Source: Methylobacterium radiodurans (GTDB lineage: Bacteria; Pseudomonadota; Alphaproteobacteria; Rhizobiales; Beijerinckiaceae). Taken from it: a stretch of DNA of 64,000 nucleotides. Where the stretch lies: assembly GCF_003173735.1 (NCBI RefSeq), contig NZ_CP029551.1, forward strand, positions 933,001 through 997,000. The letters are read 5' to 3'. Both the position numbers and the translations under genes were made by a program. The notes beneath the pieces are model-generated. The model was not told the origin of the DNA. It made no database searches and saw nothing but the letters and a program-made list of their open reading frames with translations. How positions within the stretch are numbered: position 1 is the stretch's first letter; each line of letters starts with the position of its first letter. Below, piece after piece: positions 15,198 through 24,915 of the stretch.

Positions 15198-16079
15198 ATG
15201 AAACATTCGGATCACGGACGCTACCCCTATCGTTCCATACAGGACCGGAAGGATTACAGTTGGCCTGACGGACGGAGGCTTGCAATATATATTGGTGTAA
15301 ATTATGAGGTGTTCGATTTTACGGAAGGTCTCGGGGCAAAGCTGAGTCCCTCGCAGACGAGTCCGGACGTTCTGAATACGGGATGGCGGGATTATGGGAA
15401 CCGCGTCGGGGCTTGGCGTCTGTTCGACTTGTTCGACGATCTGGACCTTCGGACGACGGCGCTCCTGAACTCCGATGTCATCCAGCGATGCCCCGGTCTG
15501 GCCGAGGCGTGTCGAGATCGCGGAGACGAACTGGCCGCCCACGGGCGTACCAACGCCGAAGCTCAGGGCGACATGGATCGCGAGCGCGAGAGCGCAATGA
15601 TCGCCGACGTGACGAAAGCGATCGAGACGCTCGGTAGGAAGCCCACGGGATGGCTCGGTCCTTGGATCTCGGAAAGTCACGAGACGCCCGAGCTTCTGGT
15701 CGAGCACGGATACCGCTACGTCTTGGATTGGGCACACGACGACCAACCGACGCGGCTGCGGACCGCGGCGGGTCGCCTATTGTCGGTTCCCTATTCTCAG
15801 GAGATCAACGACCTACCCGCGATCGTCGGTCGTCATCAGGAGGCGGAGGCGTTCTCGGCGATGATCGCCGCGGCCGTCGATCAACTGCTACTCGAGAGCT
15901 CGCGACGGCCGGCGGTGCTCGGTATCGCGCTGCACCCTTACATCATGGGGCAGGCGCATCGCGTTCCGGCACTCGCAGGCGTATTGAAGAGAATCCGCGG
16001 CGGGGGTGATCCGCGTATCTGGTGGACGACGGCCGGTGCGATCGCCGAACACGTCGAGTCCATCGACGCCGCGGTCTGA
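15198..16079 (+). CDS. Polysaccharide-deacetylase-fold protein, allantoinase (PuuE)-like
   Basis: Start at ATG 15198 (293 aa, MKHSDHGRYPYRSIQDRKDY). The sequence follows the cofactor-independent allantoinase/deacetylase branch of the NodB fold: WPDGRRLAIYIGVNYEVFDF near residue 20, DYGNRVGAWRLFDLFDDLDL, DELAAHGRTNAEAQ (metal-side His), GWLGPWISESHETPELLVEH, and HPYIMGQAHRVPAL near the end. It resembles the PuuE protein at 23892-24827 in overall plan but is clearly a different subgroup. Activity on allantoin or another ureide is plausible from the fold and the neighbouring purine genes; the exact substrate cannot be read. It converges with the nucleoside deaminase gene with a 20-bp gap. Confidence 0.75.
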   Translation: MKHSDHGRYPYRSIQDRKDYSWPDGRRLAIYIGVNYEVFDFTEGLGAKLSPSQTSPDVLNTGWRDYGNRVGAWRLFDLFDDLDLRTTALLNSDVIQRCPGLAEACRDRGDELAAHGRTNAEAQGDMDRERESAMIADVTKAIETLGRKPTGWLGPWISESHETPELLVEHGYRYVLDWAHDDQPTRLRTAAGRLLSVPYSQEINDLPAIVGRHQEAEAFSAMIAAAVDQLLLESSRRPAVLGIALHPYIMGQAHRVPALAGVLKRIRGGGDPRIWWTTAGAIAEHVESIDAAV

Positions 16080-16099
16080 ACCGTCGGCGGGTTGGAGGG

Positions 16100-16579
16100 T
16101 CATGAGGCGCCGACGGCGCGGGCGTGGAGTTCCCGGATGTGATCGGCGAATTCCGGGAACGGCCCTTCGACGTCGGCGTCCTTGAGAACCTGTTCGATGG
16201 TCAGGGGCGCGATGTCCATCGGGGGGCGTCCGAGCTCCGCCATCCATCTGGTGAACTGGCCGGTCGAGCTGGCGTAGACGATCTTTCCCAACCCGACGAG
16301 GCCGTGCGCTGCGGCGCACATCGCGCAATGCTCGCCTGAGGTGTAGACGACGGCTCTCCGACGATCGTCGGGTGACATGTTCTCCGCGGCCCACCGGGCA
16401 ATGGCGAACTCGGGATGCCGCGTCGCGTCCCCCCGTCCGATCCTGTTGCGATCCTCGAACAACACGACGTCGTCGTGGGAGACCAGAACGGAGCCGAACG
16501 GTTCGTCCCCGGCCGATACCGCGGTTTCCGCCAGTTCGATGCAGCGCAGAAGATGCGTACGGTATCTGTTCATGGTCAT
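16100..16579 (-). CDS. Nucleoside/guanine deaminase, CDA fold
   Basis: A 159-residue zinc deaminase of the cytidine/tRNA-adenosine deaminase superfamily. The metal site is readable as RHPEFAIARWAAE (His and catalytic Glu, about residue 54) and SGEHCAMCAAAH (Cys-x2-Cys, about residues 84-87). Ring specificity cannot be read for certain. The length, the HPEF form of the motif and the purine-catabolic surroundings favour guanine deamination to xanthine, which would feed urate formation; cytosine or another base is possible. Starts at ATG 16579, with a second ATG two codons on. Stands alone, convergent with the deacetylase-like gene. Confidence 0.75.
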   Translation of the reverse strand: MTMNRYRTHLLRCIELAETAVSAGDEPFGSVLVSHDDVVLFEDRNRIGRGDATRHPEFAIARWAAENMSPDDRRRAVVYTSGEHCAMCAAAHGLVGLGKIVYASSTGQFTRWMAELGRPPMDIAPLTIEQVLKDADVEGPFPEFADHIRELHARAVGAS

Positions 16580-17072
16580 GATGCGATTTCCAGGAAGAGG
16601 CCGACGCGATCACCGGATCGCGCACGGAAGCTCCGCTTGATCGGACGTTCGGTCGAACGGACACGCGCTAGCGCGTCGCGAACGTGATCGTCGCGCCTCG
16701 AAGTTTCGCTCCCCCTTCCGACGAGCGGCGGGCGCATTTCCGCCAAGGCTTGAACAGCGGCAGCTGCCGCCGGTCAGATAACGGTGCGGCGACGCACGCA
16801 TATGCGATGGAAACACGAAACAGTTTCGCGATTTTTCGTCGGATCGCCCGCTGTCAGACCAGGCGGCGGCGGGCGATGTAATCCGAAAGGGTGCGCTCTC
16901 GATCATCAAGCTGCCGCGCCGGGGGGGACCGTCTCGGCTGCGAGACGATCGCGCCGTGGCAGCCAAGACGGTCTGGAATGCCAGCGCAAGGCGATGTCGA
17001 CGGCAAGAACCGCGGACCTGTTGGAGAGACGCCGATCCGGACGGGACCGATCGGTAGAAGGATGATCGTGTC
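16580..17072. other. 493-bp divergent promoter region
   Basis: Between the deaminase and the MFS transporter, which read away from each other. No gene recognised. Includes a CGTCTCG/CGAGACG stem near 16929-16949 (arms around GCTG). It probably holds both promoters; no operator can be assigned. Confidence 0.4.
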
Positions 17073-18281
17073 ATGACCCCGAACGGCGGTGCCGCCGCGG
17101 CCCGACTGCCCATCTTGCTTCTCGTGATTTTGGTCGGCTTGAACCTTCGGCCGTTCCTGACGGCAGTCGGGCCGCTCACGGCCGATATTCGGGCGAGCAT
17201 CGGTTTGAGCCTGCAAGGCCTCTCGCTGTTGACCCTCATCCCCATGGGGTTGATGGGCGTTCTGGCGTTCGTCGGACCGACGGTGGAGGCGAAATTCGGC
17301 GCTCGACCCGCTCTGGTGGCGGCGTTGTGGGCGGTCGCGGGTGGATCTCTGGCGCGGTGGTTCGTCGTCGATGCCGAAGGCATGTTCGCGAGCACGGTCG
17401 TTCTGAGCGTCGGCGTCGCCGTCGCGCAGGTCGTCTTTCCCGGTGTGCTCAAGCGGCAGTTCCCGAACGGACTGTCGACGGTGATGGGTTTGTACTCCGC
17501 CATGCTGATGGGTGGTGGGGCGGCCGGGGCGCGTCTGGCTCCGCTCGTCGCGGAGACGATCGGGGATTGGCGCGCCGGTCTCGGCCTGTTGGCGGCGCCG
17601 GCGGCGCTGGCCGCGATCGCTGCTGCTCTCATTCTGCCGCGATCCGACCGCCGCGAGGAACGGGCGATTCCCGCCGTGGGCCTTCTCCGACGGCCACGAA
17701 CCTGGCTTCTGATGGCCTGCTTCGGATTGGTGAACGGGGGATACTCCACGGTGGTCACCTGGCTCGCTCCATTCTATCAGGAGCGCGGCTGGAGCGTGGG
17801 CTCGAGCGGCACGTTGCTCGCCGTCATGGCGCTGAGTCAGGGCGCGGCCGCGCTTCTCCTTCCGATGGTGTCCCGGCATGCTCGGGATCGGCGGGGCTGG
17901 CTTTGGTTCACGCTCGCTCTGCAGGCCTTCGGCTTTCTCGGTCTGGCGGCGGCGCCCGATCTGGCTCCCATGATCTGGGCGGTCGGCGTGGGCGCGGGAT
18001 TAGGCTCCAGCTTCGCGCTGACCATGGTCGTATCGCTCGATCACTCGCCGGACCCGGCTGCCGCTGGAGCCTTGACGGCGATGATGCAGGGAGGGGGCTT
18101 TCTGCTCGCCGCCGTCGCTCCGTGGCTCGTCGCGCTCCTGCACGATTTGTCGGGCGGGTACACCGCCGGCTGGATCATGCATCTCGGGAATGTCATGGTC
18201 GTCGCCTGTCTGACGACGCGGCTCGCTCCGGGAACCTATCGCCGCGCTTTGGGCATGGCGGTGCCGTCTCCGGCCGAATGA
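17073..18281 (+). CDS. MFS transporter, CynX/NimT type
   Basis: A 402-residue inner-membrane protein with about twelve hydrophobic segments. It opens with LPILLLVILVGLNLRPFLTA, and that LNLRPFLTAVGPL pattern is typical of the CynX/NimT (cyanate and 2-nitroimidazole) branch of the major facilitator superfamily. Substrate is not defined by sequence. The neighbours handle purine breakdown, so uptake of a small nitrogen compound would fit, but this is inference. ATG at 17073 has AGGA about ten bases upstream. The GNAT gene follows 43 bp downstream in the same direction. Confidence 0.8.
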   Translation: MTPNGGAAAARLPILLLVILVGLNLRPFLTAVGPLTADIRASIGLSLQGLSLLTLIPMGLMGVLAFVGPTVEAKFGARPALVAALWAVAGGSLARWFVVDAEGMFASTVVLSVGVAVAQVVFPGVLKRQFPNGLSTVMGLYSAMLMGGGAAGARLAPLVAETIGDWRAGLGLLAAPAALAAIAAALILPRSDRREERAIPAVGLLRRPRTWLLMACFGLVNGGYSTVVTWLAPFYQERGWSVGSSGTLLAVMALSQGAAALLLPMVSRHARDRRGWLWFTLALQAFGFLGLAAAPDLAPMIWAVGVGAGLGSSFALTMVVSLDHSPDPAAAGALTAMMQGGGFLLAAVAPWLVALLHDLSGGYTAGWIMHLGNVMVVACLTTRLAPGTYRRALGMAVPSPAE

Positions 18282-18324
18282 CCGAGGCGGGATGCGGCGT
18301 CGGCCCGGTATGCGGTGATACGGA

Positions 18325-18861
18325 ATGCTTTGGCGGCCCATGCGAGAGACGGATCTGGACGAGGTCGCGGCGCTGGCCGACCTCGTCTTCCCCGGTCATC
18401 ACGAGGATCGACGGTTTTTCGCGGAGCGCCTTCGCCTCGGACCCGCGACCTGCTTCGTCCTGAGAGATCCCGAAGATCGTCTGGAAGGGTATCTCGTCGC
18501 CTATTTCTGGCGGCTCGGCGTCGTTCCACCGCTCAATGCGCCGACGGGGACGACGTCGGGGGCGCCCGATTGCGTGTACATCCACGATCTCGCGCTGACG
18601 CCCGAGGCGTCGGGACGGGGGTTGGCAACCGCGATTCTGAGGGAATTGTCCGATCGTGCCCTCGCGAGAGGAGTGTCACGCCTCGCGCTCGTTTCGGTCA
18701 ACGCATCGGCGGCCTTCTGGGAGCGGAGCGGCTTCAGTGGCGATAGTTGGGGAGACGCGATGCTCGACAAGCGAAGCGCCTACGGCGAGGACGCGCGGTA
18801 CATGGTCAGGGACCTCCGCGTCGGCGGTCGGGCCGAGGCAACCGTGACGATCACCAACTGA
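18325..18861 (+). CDS. GNAT-family N-acetyltransferase
   Basis: A 178-residue protein with the acetyl-CoA-binding core of the GNAT superfamily: YIHDLALTPEASGRGLATAI (motif A, the R-G-x-G-x-A-type loop near residue 100), then ARGVSRLALVSVNASAAFWE and RSGFSGDSW (motif B). Substrate unknown. It follows the MFS gene with a 43-bp gap and likely shares its transcript. Its last 11 bases overlap the end of the convergent porin gene. Confidence 0.85.
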   Translation: MLWRPMRETDLDEVAALADLVFPGHHEDRRFFAERLRLGPATCFVLRDPEDRLEGYLVAYFWRLGVVPPLNAPTGTTSGAPDCVYIHDLALTPEASGRGLATAILRELSDRALARGVSRLALVSVNASAAFWERSGFSGDSWGDAMLDKRSAYGEDARYMVRDLRVGGRAEATVTITN

Positions 18862-20128
18862 TCTGCGCGCGTGCGATGAACGCGTCGACCGTGAACGCTC
18901 TCGTACCGAGTTCCTCTTGCCCCACGCCGGGCAGGACACGTCCGCGCACGTAGTTGGCGATGAATCGGAGGTTCGGCTCCGGGTACCAGCTCAGGCCGAC
19001 GCTCACGTCGCGCTCGGAACCGCCACGTAGGTTCCTGTCGTCCAGATCGACGAAGCTGTAGCGAGCCGAGAGTTCGAATATGCCCGCCCCTCCTCGGGAG
19101 ACGCGACGGCCCTCCGGTACGCCGACAGGCTCGAACACGGCGTAAGCCGTGCTCGCATCGGGTGTGAGCGCATATGCGCGGCCCGCGCCGTTGAGGACGA
19201 GCGAGCCCTCCAGATAGCCGCCCTGGAAGCCAAGGCTCGGGCCGCCACCGAAACGCTCGACCTCGGTGCGGATGTACTCCGCCTGGACCAGAAACGGACC
19301 GGCGCGATAGGCTACCTCGGCACCGAGGCGCGACACGTGGGACACATCCGGAATCGTGCCCGTGTCGACGAAGGGGCGTCCGAACAGAAACGCCTCGGCT
19401 TGGACGGACAAGCCGAACCTGTCGTCGCCGCGTGAGCGCTCTCGCCGGATCGCGGCGAGCCCGAAATGCAGCGTCTCCCGCTCCTCGAGGATTGGCGCGT
19501 ACGTCGCGCGTCCGGCCGCCGCGAGACCGTCGCCCGTGATGCCGTTGCCGGCGGCGTTTCCGAACACGCCGAGAACCGCCGTCCAAGCCTGGCCATGATG
19601 ACCCACCGCCATGCCGAAGCGACGCTCCGGTACGAGGGCGTTGGCGAGAGAGCGCTCGGCGAACAGGGTGCCCGTGTTGTTCTGCAGCCACTCCAGACTG
19701 AAGGGCATTTTCATGTTCCCGATGGTCACGACCGTATCGGGAAGGCCCTTCCACGAGACCAGAGCGTCGTTGATCGGCAGGACCGGATCGTTGAAGTCGT
19801 ACTGAAACGCGATCACCCACTCTTTGCCGATGGTCAGCGTCGGCTCGATCCAGGCGCGGCGCACGGCGACGTTGTCCGGAAACGCCTCCGGCAGATCGGG
19901 TCTGCCGAACCCCGCCGCGCCGGCATCCACCTGCAGGCGGCCGCCGATCGCGAGTTTCACGGCCGGTTCGGGAACGGTGAGCGTCAGGCCCTTCTCGTCG
20001 TAGCGGAGCCGTTCGCCATAGGGGCCGACCGACGCCTCGATCGCATCGCCGGCCAAGGCGCCGGGAGATCCCGCCAGAGCGAATGCCACGGCGAGAGCGG
20101 CTCGACGGTGGGGACGCGCGTTCGACAT
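18851..20128 (-). CDS. OprP/OprO-type outer-membrane porin
   Basis: Start at ATG 20128 gives a 425-residue precursor with a signal peptide (HRRAALAVAFALAGSPGALA, cut near ALA-GD). The mature part is a beta-barrel of the phosphate-selective porin family: AIGGRLQVDAGAAG, a strand pattern of alternating residues, GNMKMPFSLEWLQNNTGTLF (diagnostic of the OprP/OprO family), repeated turns, and a C-terminal strand ending in ARAQISW with an aromatic last residue. The upstream open frame to 20311 is not used. Despite the family name many members are not phosphate-specific; given the neighbours it may admit purines or ureides. It converges on the GNAT gene with an 11-bp overlap. Confidence 0.85.
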   Translation of the reverse strand: MSNARPHRRAALAVAFALAGSPGALAGDAIEASVGPYGERLRYDEKGLTLTVPEPAVKLAIGGRLQVDAGAAGFGRPDLPEAFPDNVAVRRAWIEPTLTIGKEWVIAFQYDFNDPVLPINDALVSWKGLPDTVVTIGNMKMPFSLEWLQNNTGTLFAERSLANALVPERRFGMAVGHHGQAWTAVLGVFGNAAGNGITGDGLAAAGRATYAPILEERETLHFGLAAIRRERSRGDDRFGLSVQAEAFLFGRPFVDTGTIPDVSHVSRLGAEVAYRAGPFLVQAEYIRTEVERFGGGPSLGFQGGYLEGSLVLNGAGRAYALTPDASTAYAVFEPVGVPEGRRVSRGGAGIFELSARYSFVDLDDRNLRGGSERDVSVGLSWYPEPNLRFIANYVRGRVLPGVGQEELGTRAFTVDAFIARAQISW

Positions 20129-20413
20129 GGGTGGCACTGAAGACGGTACGCGTCGCATCTGCAAACGGGGCGGGGGTCCACCAAGCCGAAATTCGGGTGG
20201 TGCACGAGGAGAACGTCGCGGACGAGCGCGGGTGTGGCGCATTGAGGATGGTCCGAGCCGGCGCGCTTCCCACTGACGCCGAAAGCTTCGAGCCTCGTCC
20301 GAGCGCGGCACGGCGAAGCCCGGATTAGTCGAGGCGGCCGCATCGGGCGGCCGACGTCACGGCGCGTGAACGCCGTCCGGGTCGTGCCGACGCGCGCCCG
20401 TCGCGCTCCGCCG

Positions 20414-20773
20414 TCAGCTGCCGCGATAGGTCGAGAACGCCCAGGGCGATACGAGAAGCGGGACGTGGTAGTGACCATCCGGGTTCGCTATGCCGAAGCG
20501 GATCGGAACCTCGTCCAGGAAGGGCGGATCCGCGAGATCCGGGGTTTGCCGGTCGCGGAAATAGGGTCCGACATGGAAGGTGAGCTCGTACGTCCCGACG
20601 GCGAGGGCGTCGCCGCCGAGAAGGGGCGCGTCGGTCCGACCGTCCGAATTGGTCACGGTTTCGCCGACGCGGACTGACGATCCATCCGAACCCAAGCGCC
20701 GTAATACGATCTTGACGCCGGCAGCCGGTTTGCCCGAGTTCGTGTCCAGCACATGTGTTGAGAGACGGCCCAC
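20414..20773 (-). CDS. uraH: 5-hydroxyisourate hydrolase
   Basis: A 119-residue transthyretin-related protein that hydrolyses 5-hydroxyisourate, the product of urate oxidation, to OHCU. Diagnostic features are present: the N-terminal [16 protein letters not shown] with its active-site His, [29 protein letters not shown], and the C-terminal YRGS tetrapeptide that separates these enzymes from true transthyretin. Length matches the family; there is no signal peptide, so it is cytoplasmic. It is divergent from the urate/xanthine permease gene across a 236-bp gap and is the step after PuuD and before UraD, both encoded nearby. Confidence 0.95.
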   Translation of the reverse strand: MGRLSTHVLDTNSGKPAAGVKIVLRRLGSDGSSVRVGETVTNSDGRTDAPLLGGDALAVGTYELTFHVGPYFRDRQTPDLADPPFLDEVPIRFGIANPDGHYHVPLLVSPWAFSTYRGS

Positions 20774-20950
20774 TGTAACGTCCTCCGAGAGCGATCGTGT
20801 CCGTCACGACCGGACGGCACGGAAACGAACACTCCCACCGCCGCCGACGCAACCGGAAACCCACCGACATTTAACGAACCGCTTTGAAGGTGTTTGGTCA
20901 AAACGGGGATCGCTTCGAATTATCGCGCGCCGCACAGTACCGGCGTTGCA

Positions 20951-20965
20951 CGAGTCGGTGACTCG
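20951..20965. promoter_or_regulatory. Palindrome in the uraH/permease divergent promoter
   Basis: CGAGTC and GACTCG pair around GGT, 45 bases upstream of the permease ATG. It is a possible operator for a ligand-responsive regulator of the purine genes. The site is short and could be chance. Confidence 0.3.
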
Positions 20966-21009
20966 GCGAACAAAAGGTCTGGGCAAGAACCCGGGTCGGG
21001 AGGAAAGAT

Positions 21010-22365
21010 ATGAGGTACTCCGTTCACCCGGTGGACGAGGTTCTGCCCGCGCCTAAACTCGTCGCGCTGGGCCTTCAGCACGTCCTGGTGATGTATGCCG
21101 GCGCCGTCGCGGTGCCTCTGATCATCGGCCGAGCTCTCCAGTTGCCGCCGAATCAGGTAGCGCTGCTCGTCAACGCCGACCTGTTCGTCGCCGGCGTGAC
21201 GACCTTGATCCAGTCCTTGGGACTCGGGCGCTTCTTCGGCATCAAGATGCCCGTCATGATGGGCGTGACCTTCGCCGCCGTCGGCCCCATGGCGGCCATG
21301 GCCGCCGATCCGAACCTGGGCGCCACCGGCATCTTCGGAGCCACGATCGTGGCGGGCGTGGTCACCATTCTTCTGGCGCCGTTCTTCAGCAAGTTGATGC
21401 CGCTGTTTCCGCCGGTCGTCACCGGCACGGTCATTCTGATGATCGGCATCTCGCTGATGCGCGTCGGCGTGAACTGGGCGGCGGGCGCTTCGGTGGACAC
21501 GCTCCCGGGCTACGGTGAGCCGTTGCACCTCGTCATGGCCGCCGGCGTGATGGTGTTCATTCTGATGATCACCCGTTTCGCGAGCGGCTTCCTAGCGAAC
21601 GTTTCGGTACTCGCCGGCATCGTCGCGGGCTGCATCGCGTCCTTCCTGCTCGGACGGATGGATTTCACCCAGGTCGCGGGGGCCGATTGGTTCGCGCTGG
21701 TGACGCCGTTCAGCTTCGGCATGCCGATCTTCGATCCGATCGCCGGCCTGACGCTCAGCGTCGTGATGATCGTGGTGATGATCGAGTCCGCCGGCATGTT
21801 CCTAGCGCTCGGTGACCTGACGGAGCGCCATATCGACGCGAAGGCCATGTCGCGTGGCCTGCGCGTCGATGGTCTCGGCACGATGATCGCCGGGGTGTTC
21901 AACAGCTTCCCGCATACGTCGTTCTCGCAGAACATCGGCCTGGTCGGCGTGACCGGCGTGCGCTCCCGGTGGGTCACCGTCGTCGGTGGCGCCCTTCTGA
22001 TCGTCATGGGTCTCGTACCGAAGCTCGGCGCGCTCGTCGCGGCGGTGCCCCTGTTCGTACTCGGCGGCGCCGGGATCGTCATGTTCGGAATGGTGGCCGC
22101 CACCGGCATTCGCATCCTGACGGAGGTCGATTACCGCACGAATCGCAACAACCTCTACATCGTGGCCATCGCCAGCGGCTTCGGGATGATCCCGCTCGTC
22201 GCACCCAAATTCTTCCATGCACTACCGGACTCCCTGGGACCGATCCTCCACTCCGGAATACTCCTGTCCGCCGCCGCCGCTGTCGTCCTGAACCTGTTCT
22301 TCAACGGGCCCGGCGGCAAGGAGCCGCCGAAGGAGGAGATCGTCATTCCGCCGCCGGGCGAGTGA
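21010..22365 (+). CDS. Urate/xanthine permease, nucleobase:cation symporter-2 family
   Basis: A 451-residue inner-membrane transporter with about 14 hydrophobic segments. It has the NCS2 opening LVALGLQHVLVMYAGAVAVP with its conserved GLQH, the GVTFAAVGPM region, the long motif around DLTERHIDAKAMSRGLRVDG, and NSFPHTSFSQNIGLVGVTGV, whose QNxG pattern is the NCS2 signature. The QNIGLVGVTG form is shared by the xanthine/urate (PucK/UacT) branch rather than the uracil branch. Proton-coupled uptake of urate or xanthine is the likely role because puuD follows 76 bp downstream on the same strand. Cytoplasmic ends are short; the C-terminus is charged. Confidence 0.85.
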   Translation: MRYSVHPVDEVLPAPKLVALGLQHVLVMYAGAVAVPLIIGRALQLPPNQVALLVNADLFVAGVTTLIQSLGLGRFFGIKMPVMMGVTFAAVGPMAAMAADPNLGATGIFGATIVAGVVTILLAPFFSKLMPLFPPVVTGTVILMIGISLMRVGVNWAAGASVDTLPGYGEPLHLVMAAGVMVFILMITRFASGFLANVSVLAGIVAGCIASFLLGRMDFTQVAGADWFALVTPFSFGMPIFDPIAGLTLSVVMIVVMIESAGMFLALGDLTERHIDAKAMSRGLRVDGLGTMIAGVFNSFPHTSFSQNIGLVGVTGVRSRWVTVVGGALLIVMGLVPKLGALVAAVPLFVLGGAGIVMFGMVAATGIRILTEVDYRTNRNNLYIVAIASGFGMIPLVAPKFFHALPDSLGPILHSGILLSAAAAVVLNLFFNGPGGKEPPKEEIVIPPPGE

Positions 22366-22441
22366 TCGGCTCACCGATCGAAGGGACGCGATCGCGGCAG
22401 CGCTCGGCCCCAGCGTCGCAATTCAACGAGGACAATTCGAA

Positions 22442-23698
22442 ATGGACCCGATACTGCACGAATGGGGCGGCTTCCTCATTCGGTGGACGCACGTCGTCAC
22501 GGCCATCGCCTGGATCGGTGCGTCGTTCTACTTCATGCATCTCGACGCGAGCATACGGTCGATCGCCGAGATACCGGACGGCAAGGGCGGTGAGGCCTGG
22601 GAGGTGCACGGCGGCGGCTTCTACCAAGTGCGAAAGTACCTCGTCGCTCCGGACCGGATGCCCGACCATCTGATCTGGCACAAATGGCAGTCCTACTCGA
22701 CTTGGCTGTCGGGCTTCGCGCTGCTGTGCTGGGTCTACTACGCTCAGGCCGACCTGTACCTCATCGATCCGGCCGTCCGGCAGATCACCCCAATCGTCGG
22801 GGCCGTCATCGGAATCGGCGCGCTCATCGTGGGTTGGCTGATCTACGACGGCCTCAATCGCTCGCAACTGGCGAACCGCCCGCTGCTGCTCTCGGGTATC
22901 GTGTTCCTCGTCGTGGTCGCTTTCGCCTTCGGCTTCCAGCAAGTGTTCTCGGGCCGCGCGGCGATGCTGCACACGGGTGCCGTGATCGCCACCTGGATGA
23001 CGGCGAACGTCTTCTTCGTGATCATGCCCAACCAGCGGAAGGCCATCGCCGAACTGATCGCCGGTCGCGTGCCGAACCCGGCCTGGGGCAAGCAGGCCAA
23101 GAACCGCTCGTCCCACAACAACTACCTCACCCTGCCGGTGCTGTTCTTCATGCTGTCCGGTCACTATCCCTTGGTCTGGTCTACGCCCTACACCTGGACG
23201 ATCATCGGCTTGGTCGTTGTCACGGGCGGCGTCGTGCGGCACTTCTTCAACGTCCGTCACGCCGGAAAGGGTGACCCGTGGTGGGCTTGGGGCGTCGCGG
23301 CCGCTTGCATCATGCTCGCCATCGCGATCACCGTGGTCTCGTCTCCCGGCGCCCGGGATCGCCTCGGTCTCGCTTCGGCCGCCGCGTCGTCCGGCGCGGA
23401 GACGGTGGACGCCACGGCGTCCATCCACCTCGCGTCGCTCCGCGTTCCGGCGGCCGACGAGGACGTCGTCACCATCGTGACGAGCCGCTGCAGCATGTGC
23501 CACGCGCCCGAGCCGCTCTGGCCCGGTCTCGCGAGTCCGCCCAAGGGCGTACTCCTCGACACGCCCGAGAACATCGCGCGTTTCGCGGATGCCATTCGCG
23601 TCCAGGCCGTGCTCACCCACGCGATGCCCCCAAACAACGTCACGGACATGCAACCCGAGGAACGGGCCACGCTCGCACGTTATCTACAGGGGCACTGA
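22442..23698 (+). CDS. puuD: Urate hydroxylase PuuD, membrane-bound with cytochrome c domain
   Basis: A 418-residue protein that oxidises urate to 5-hydroxyisourate and passes electrons to the respiratory chain, replacing soluble urate oxidase. The N-terminal 310 or so residues hold about eight hydrophobic segments, starting FLIRWTHVVTAIAWIGASFY. The C-terminal about 100 residues are a periplasmic cytochrome c domain with the haem motif CSMCH and a later Met-containing AVLTHAMPPNNVTDM that can supply the axial ligand. Length and domain order are the usual ones for PuuD. It lies between the permease and puuE on the same strand, and uraH and uraD nearby complete the conversion to allantoin. Confidence 0.95.
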   Translation: MDPILHEWGGFLIRWTHVVTAIAWIGASFYFMHLDASIRSIAEIPDGKGGEAWEVHGGGFYQVRKYLVAPDRMPDHLIWHKWQSYSTWLSGFALLCWVYYAQADLYLIDPAVRQITPIVGAVIGIGALIVGWLIYDGLNRSQLANRPLLLSGIVFLVVVAFAFGFQQVFSGRAAMLHTGAVIATWMTANVFFVIMPNQRKAIAELIAGRVPNPAWGKQAKNRSSHNNYLTLPVLFFMLSGHYPLVWSTPYTWTIIGLVVVTGGVVRHFFNVRHAGKGDPWWAWGVAAACIMLAIAITVVSSPGARDRLGLASAAASSGAETVDATASIHLASLRVPAADEDVVTIVTSRCSMCHAPEPLWPGLASPPKGVLLDTPENIARFADAIRVQAVLTHAMPPNNVTDMQPEERATLARYLQGH

Positions 23699-23891
23699 TC
23701 GCCCGGCGCTGCCGCTCTCGATCCGGCGCCTGTCAGGCGATCCGGGGCAAACTTCGAAGCCCGTCCGAGCCGAGCGCGGGCCGGGGGCCGGCCGCGCGGT
23801 CCGAGACGGCCGCAGCTCCGAACAGGCGCTATCGAGGGCGCCACTCGGAAGAGCTCCTACGCACATCACTATCCAGAGGAAGGGTCCCTCC

Positions 23892-24827
23892 GTGGCCGAT
23901 CTTGCCGGCATGCCCGACGATCCCGCTCGCGATTTCATCTGCTACGGCGAGCATCCCCCACACCCGCGCTGGCCGGGGGGCGCGAGGGTCGCGGTCCAGT
24001 TCGTCCTGAACTACGAGGAGGGCGGCGAGCGCTCCGTTTCGGACGGCGACACCCACTCCGAAATCTTCCTTTCGGAAATCATCGGCGCGCAGCCCTTCAC
24101 CAGCCGTCACATGAGCATGGAGAGCCTGTACGAGTATGGCGCGCGCGCCGGGGTCTGGCGGATCCTGCGGCTCTTCCGCGATCGGGGCTTGCCGCTGACG
24201 GTGTTCGGTGTCGCGCAAGCGCTCGCGCGCAATCCAGCCGTCACCGAGGCGGTTCTCCGCGACGGCCACGAGATCGCCGGGCACGGCTGGCGCTGGTTGC
24301 CCTACCAGGACGTGTCCGAAGAGGTCGAGCGAGAGCATCTCGCCCGCGCCGTCGAAACGATCCAGCGCCTTACCGGACAGCCGCTGCTGGGGTGGTACAC
24401 AGGGCGTGACAGTCCCAACACCCGGCGGCTCGTGGTGGAGCATGGCGGCTTCGCCTACGACTCCGACAGCTACGCCGACGATCTGCCCTATTGGGTACAG
24501 GTCGCCGGCCGGCAGCATCTGATCGTTCCCTACACGCTCGACACGAACGACATGCGCTTCGCCGTCCCCGGCGGCTTTCCCACCGGCGAGCAGTTCTTCG
24601 CGCACCTGCGCGACGCCTTCGACTGTCTGTATGCGGAAGGCGCGAGCGCTCCCAAGATGCTGTCGATCGGCCTACATTGCCGTCTCGTGGGGCGTCCCGC
24701 GCGGCTGCCGGCGCTCGCGCGTTTCATCGACCATGTGCTGTCCCATCCCGACGTTTGGGTGGCACGCCGGATCGACATCGCTCGGCACTGGGCGGCGATC
24801 CATCCCGCGCGATTCGATCAGGTCTGA
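23892..24827 (+). CDS. puuE: Allantoinase PuuE
   Basis: The start is taken at GTG 23892 (311 aa), preceded by AGGAAGGG and matching the family length; the longer open frame upstream overlaps the end of puuD and is not used. PuuE opens the hydantoin ring of allantoin to give allantoate without the metal centre of amidohydrolase-type allantoinases. Family features: RVAVQFVLNYEEGGERSVSD, GDTHSEIFLSEIIG, HMSMESLYEYGARAGVWRIL, GHEIAGHGWRWLPYQDV, and YTGRDSPNTRRLVVEHGGF. It is separated from puuD by 193 bp and followed by uraD after 88 bp, all on the plus strand, which suggests one catabolic operon. Confidence 0.93.
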   Translation: MADLAGMPDDPARDFICYGEHPPHPRWPGGARVAVQFVLNYEEGGERSVSDGDTHSEIFLSEIIGAQPFTSRHMSMESLYEYGARAGVWRILRLFRDRGLPLTVFGVAQALARNPAVTEAVLRDGHEIAGHGWRWLPYQDVSEEVEREHLARAVETIQRLTGQPLLGWYTGRDSPNTRRLVVEHGGFAYDSDSYADDLPYWVQVAGRQHLIVPYTLDTNDMRFAVPGGFPTGEQFFAHLRDAFDCLYAEGASAPKMLSIGLHCRLVGRPARLPALARFIDHVLSHPDVWVARRIDIARHWAAIHPARFDQV

Positions 24828-24915
24828 GCCGCGAACGCGCCAAGTTACCCGACACCGTTCCCGAGGTCGCGAGCCGCAGGGAGCCAGTTACATTCTTGGG
24901 ACATAGGAGTCTGAA

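Noticed and set aside
16610..17758. A 382-codon minus-strand frame over the MFS leader
   Set aside because: Mostly antisense to the MFS gene and without any domain.
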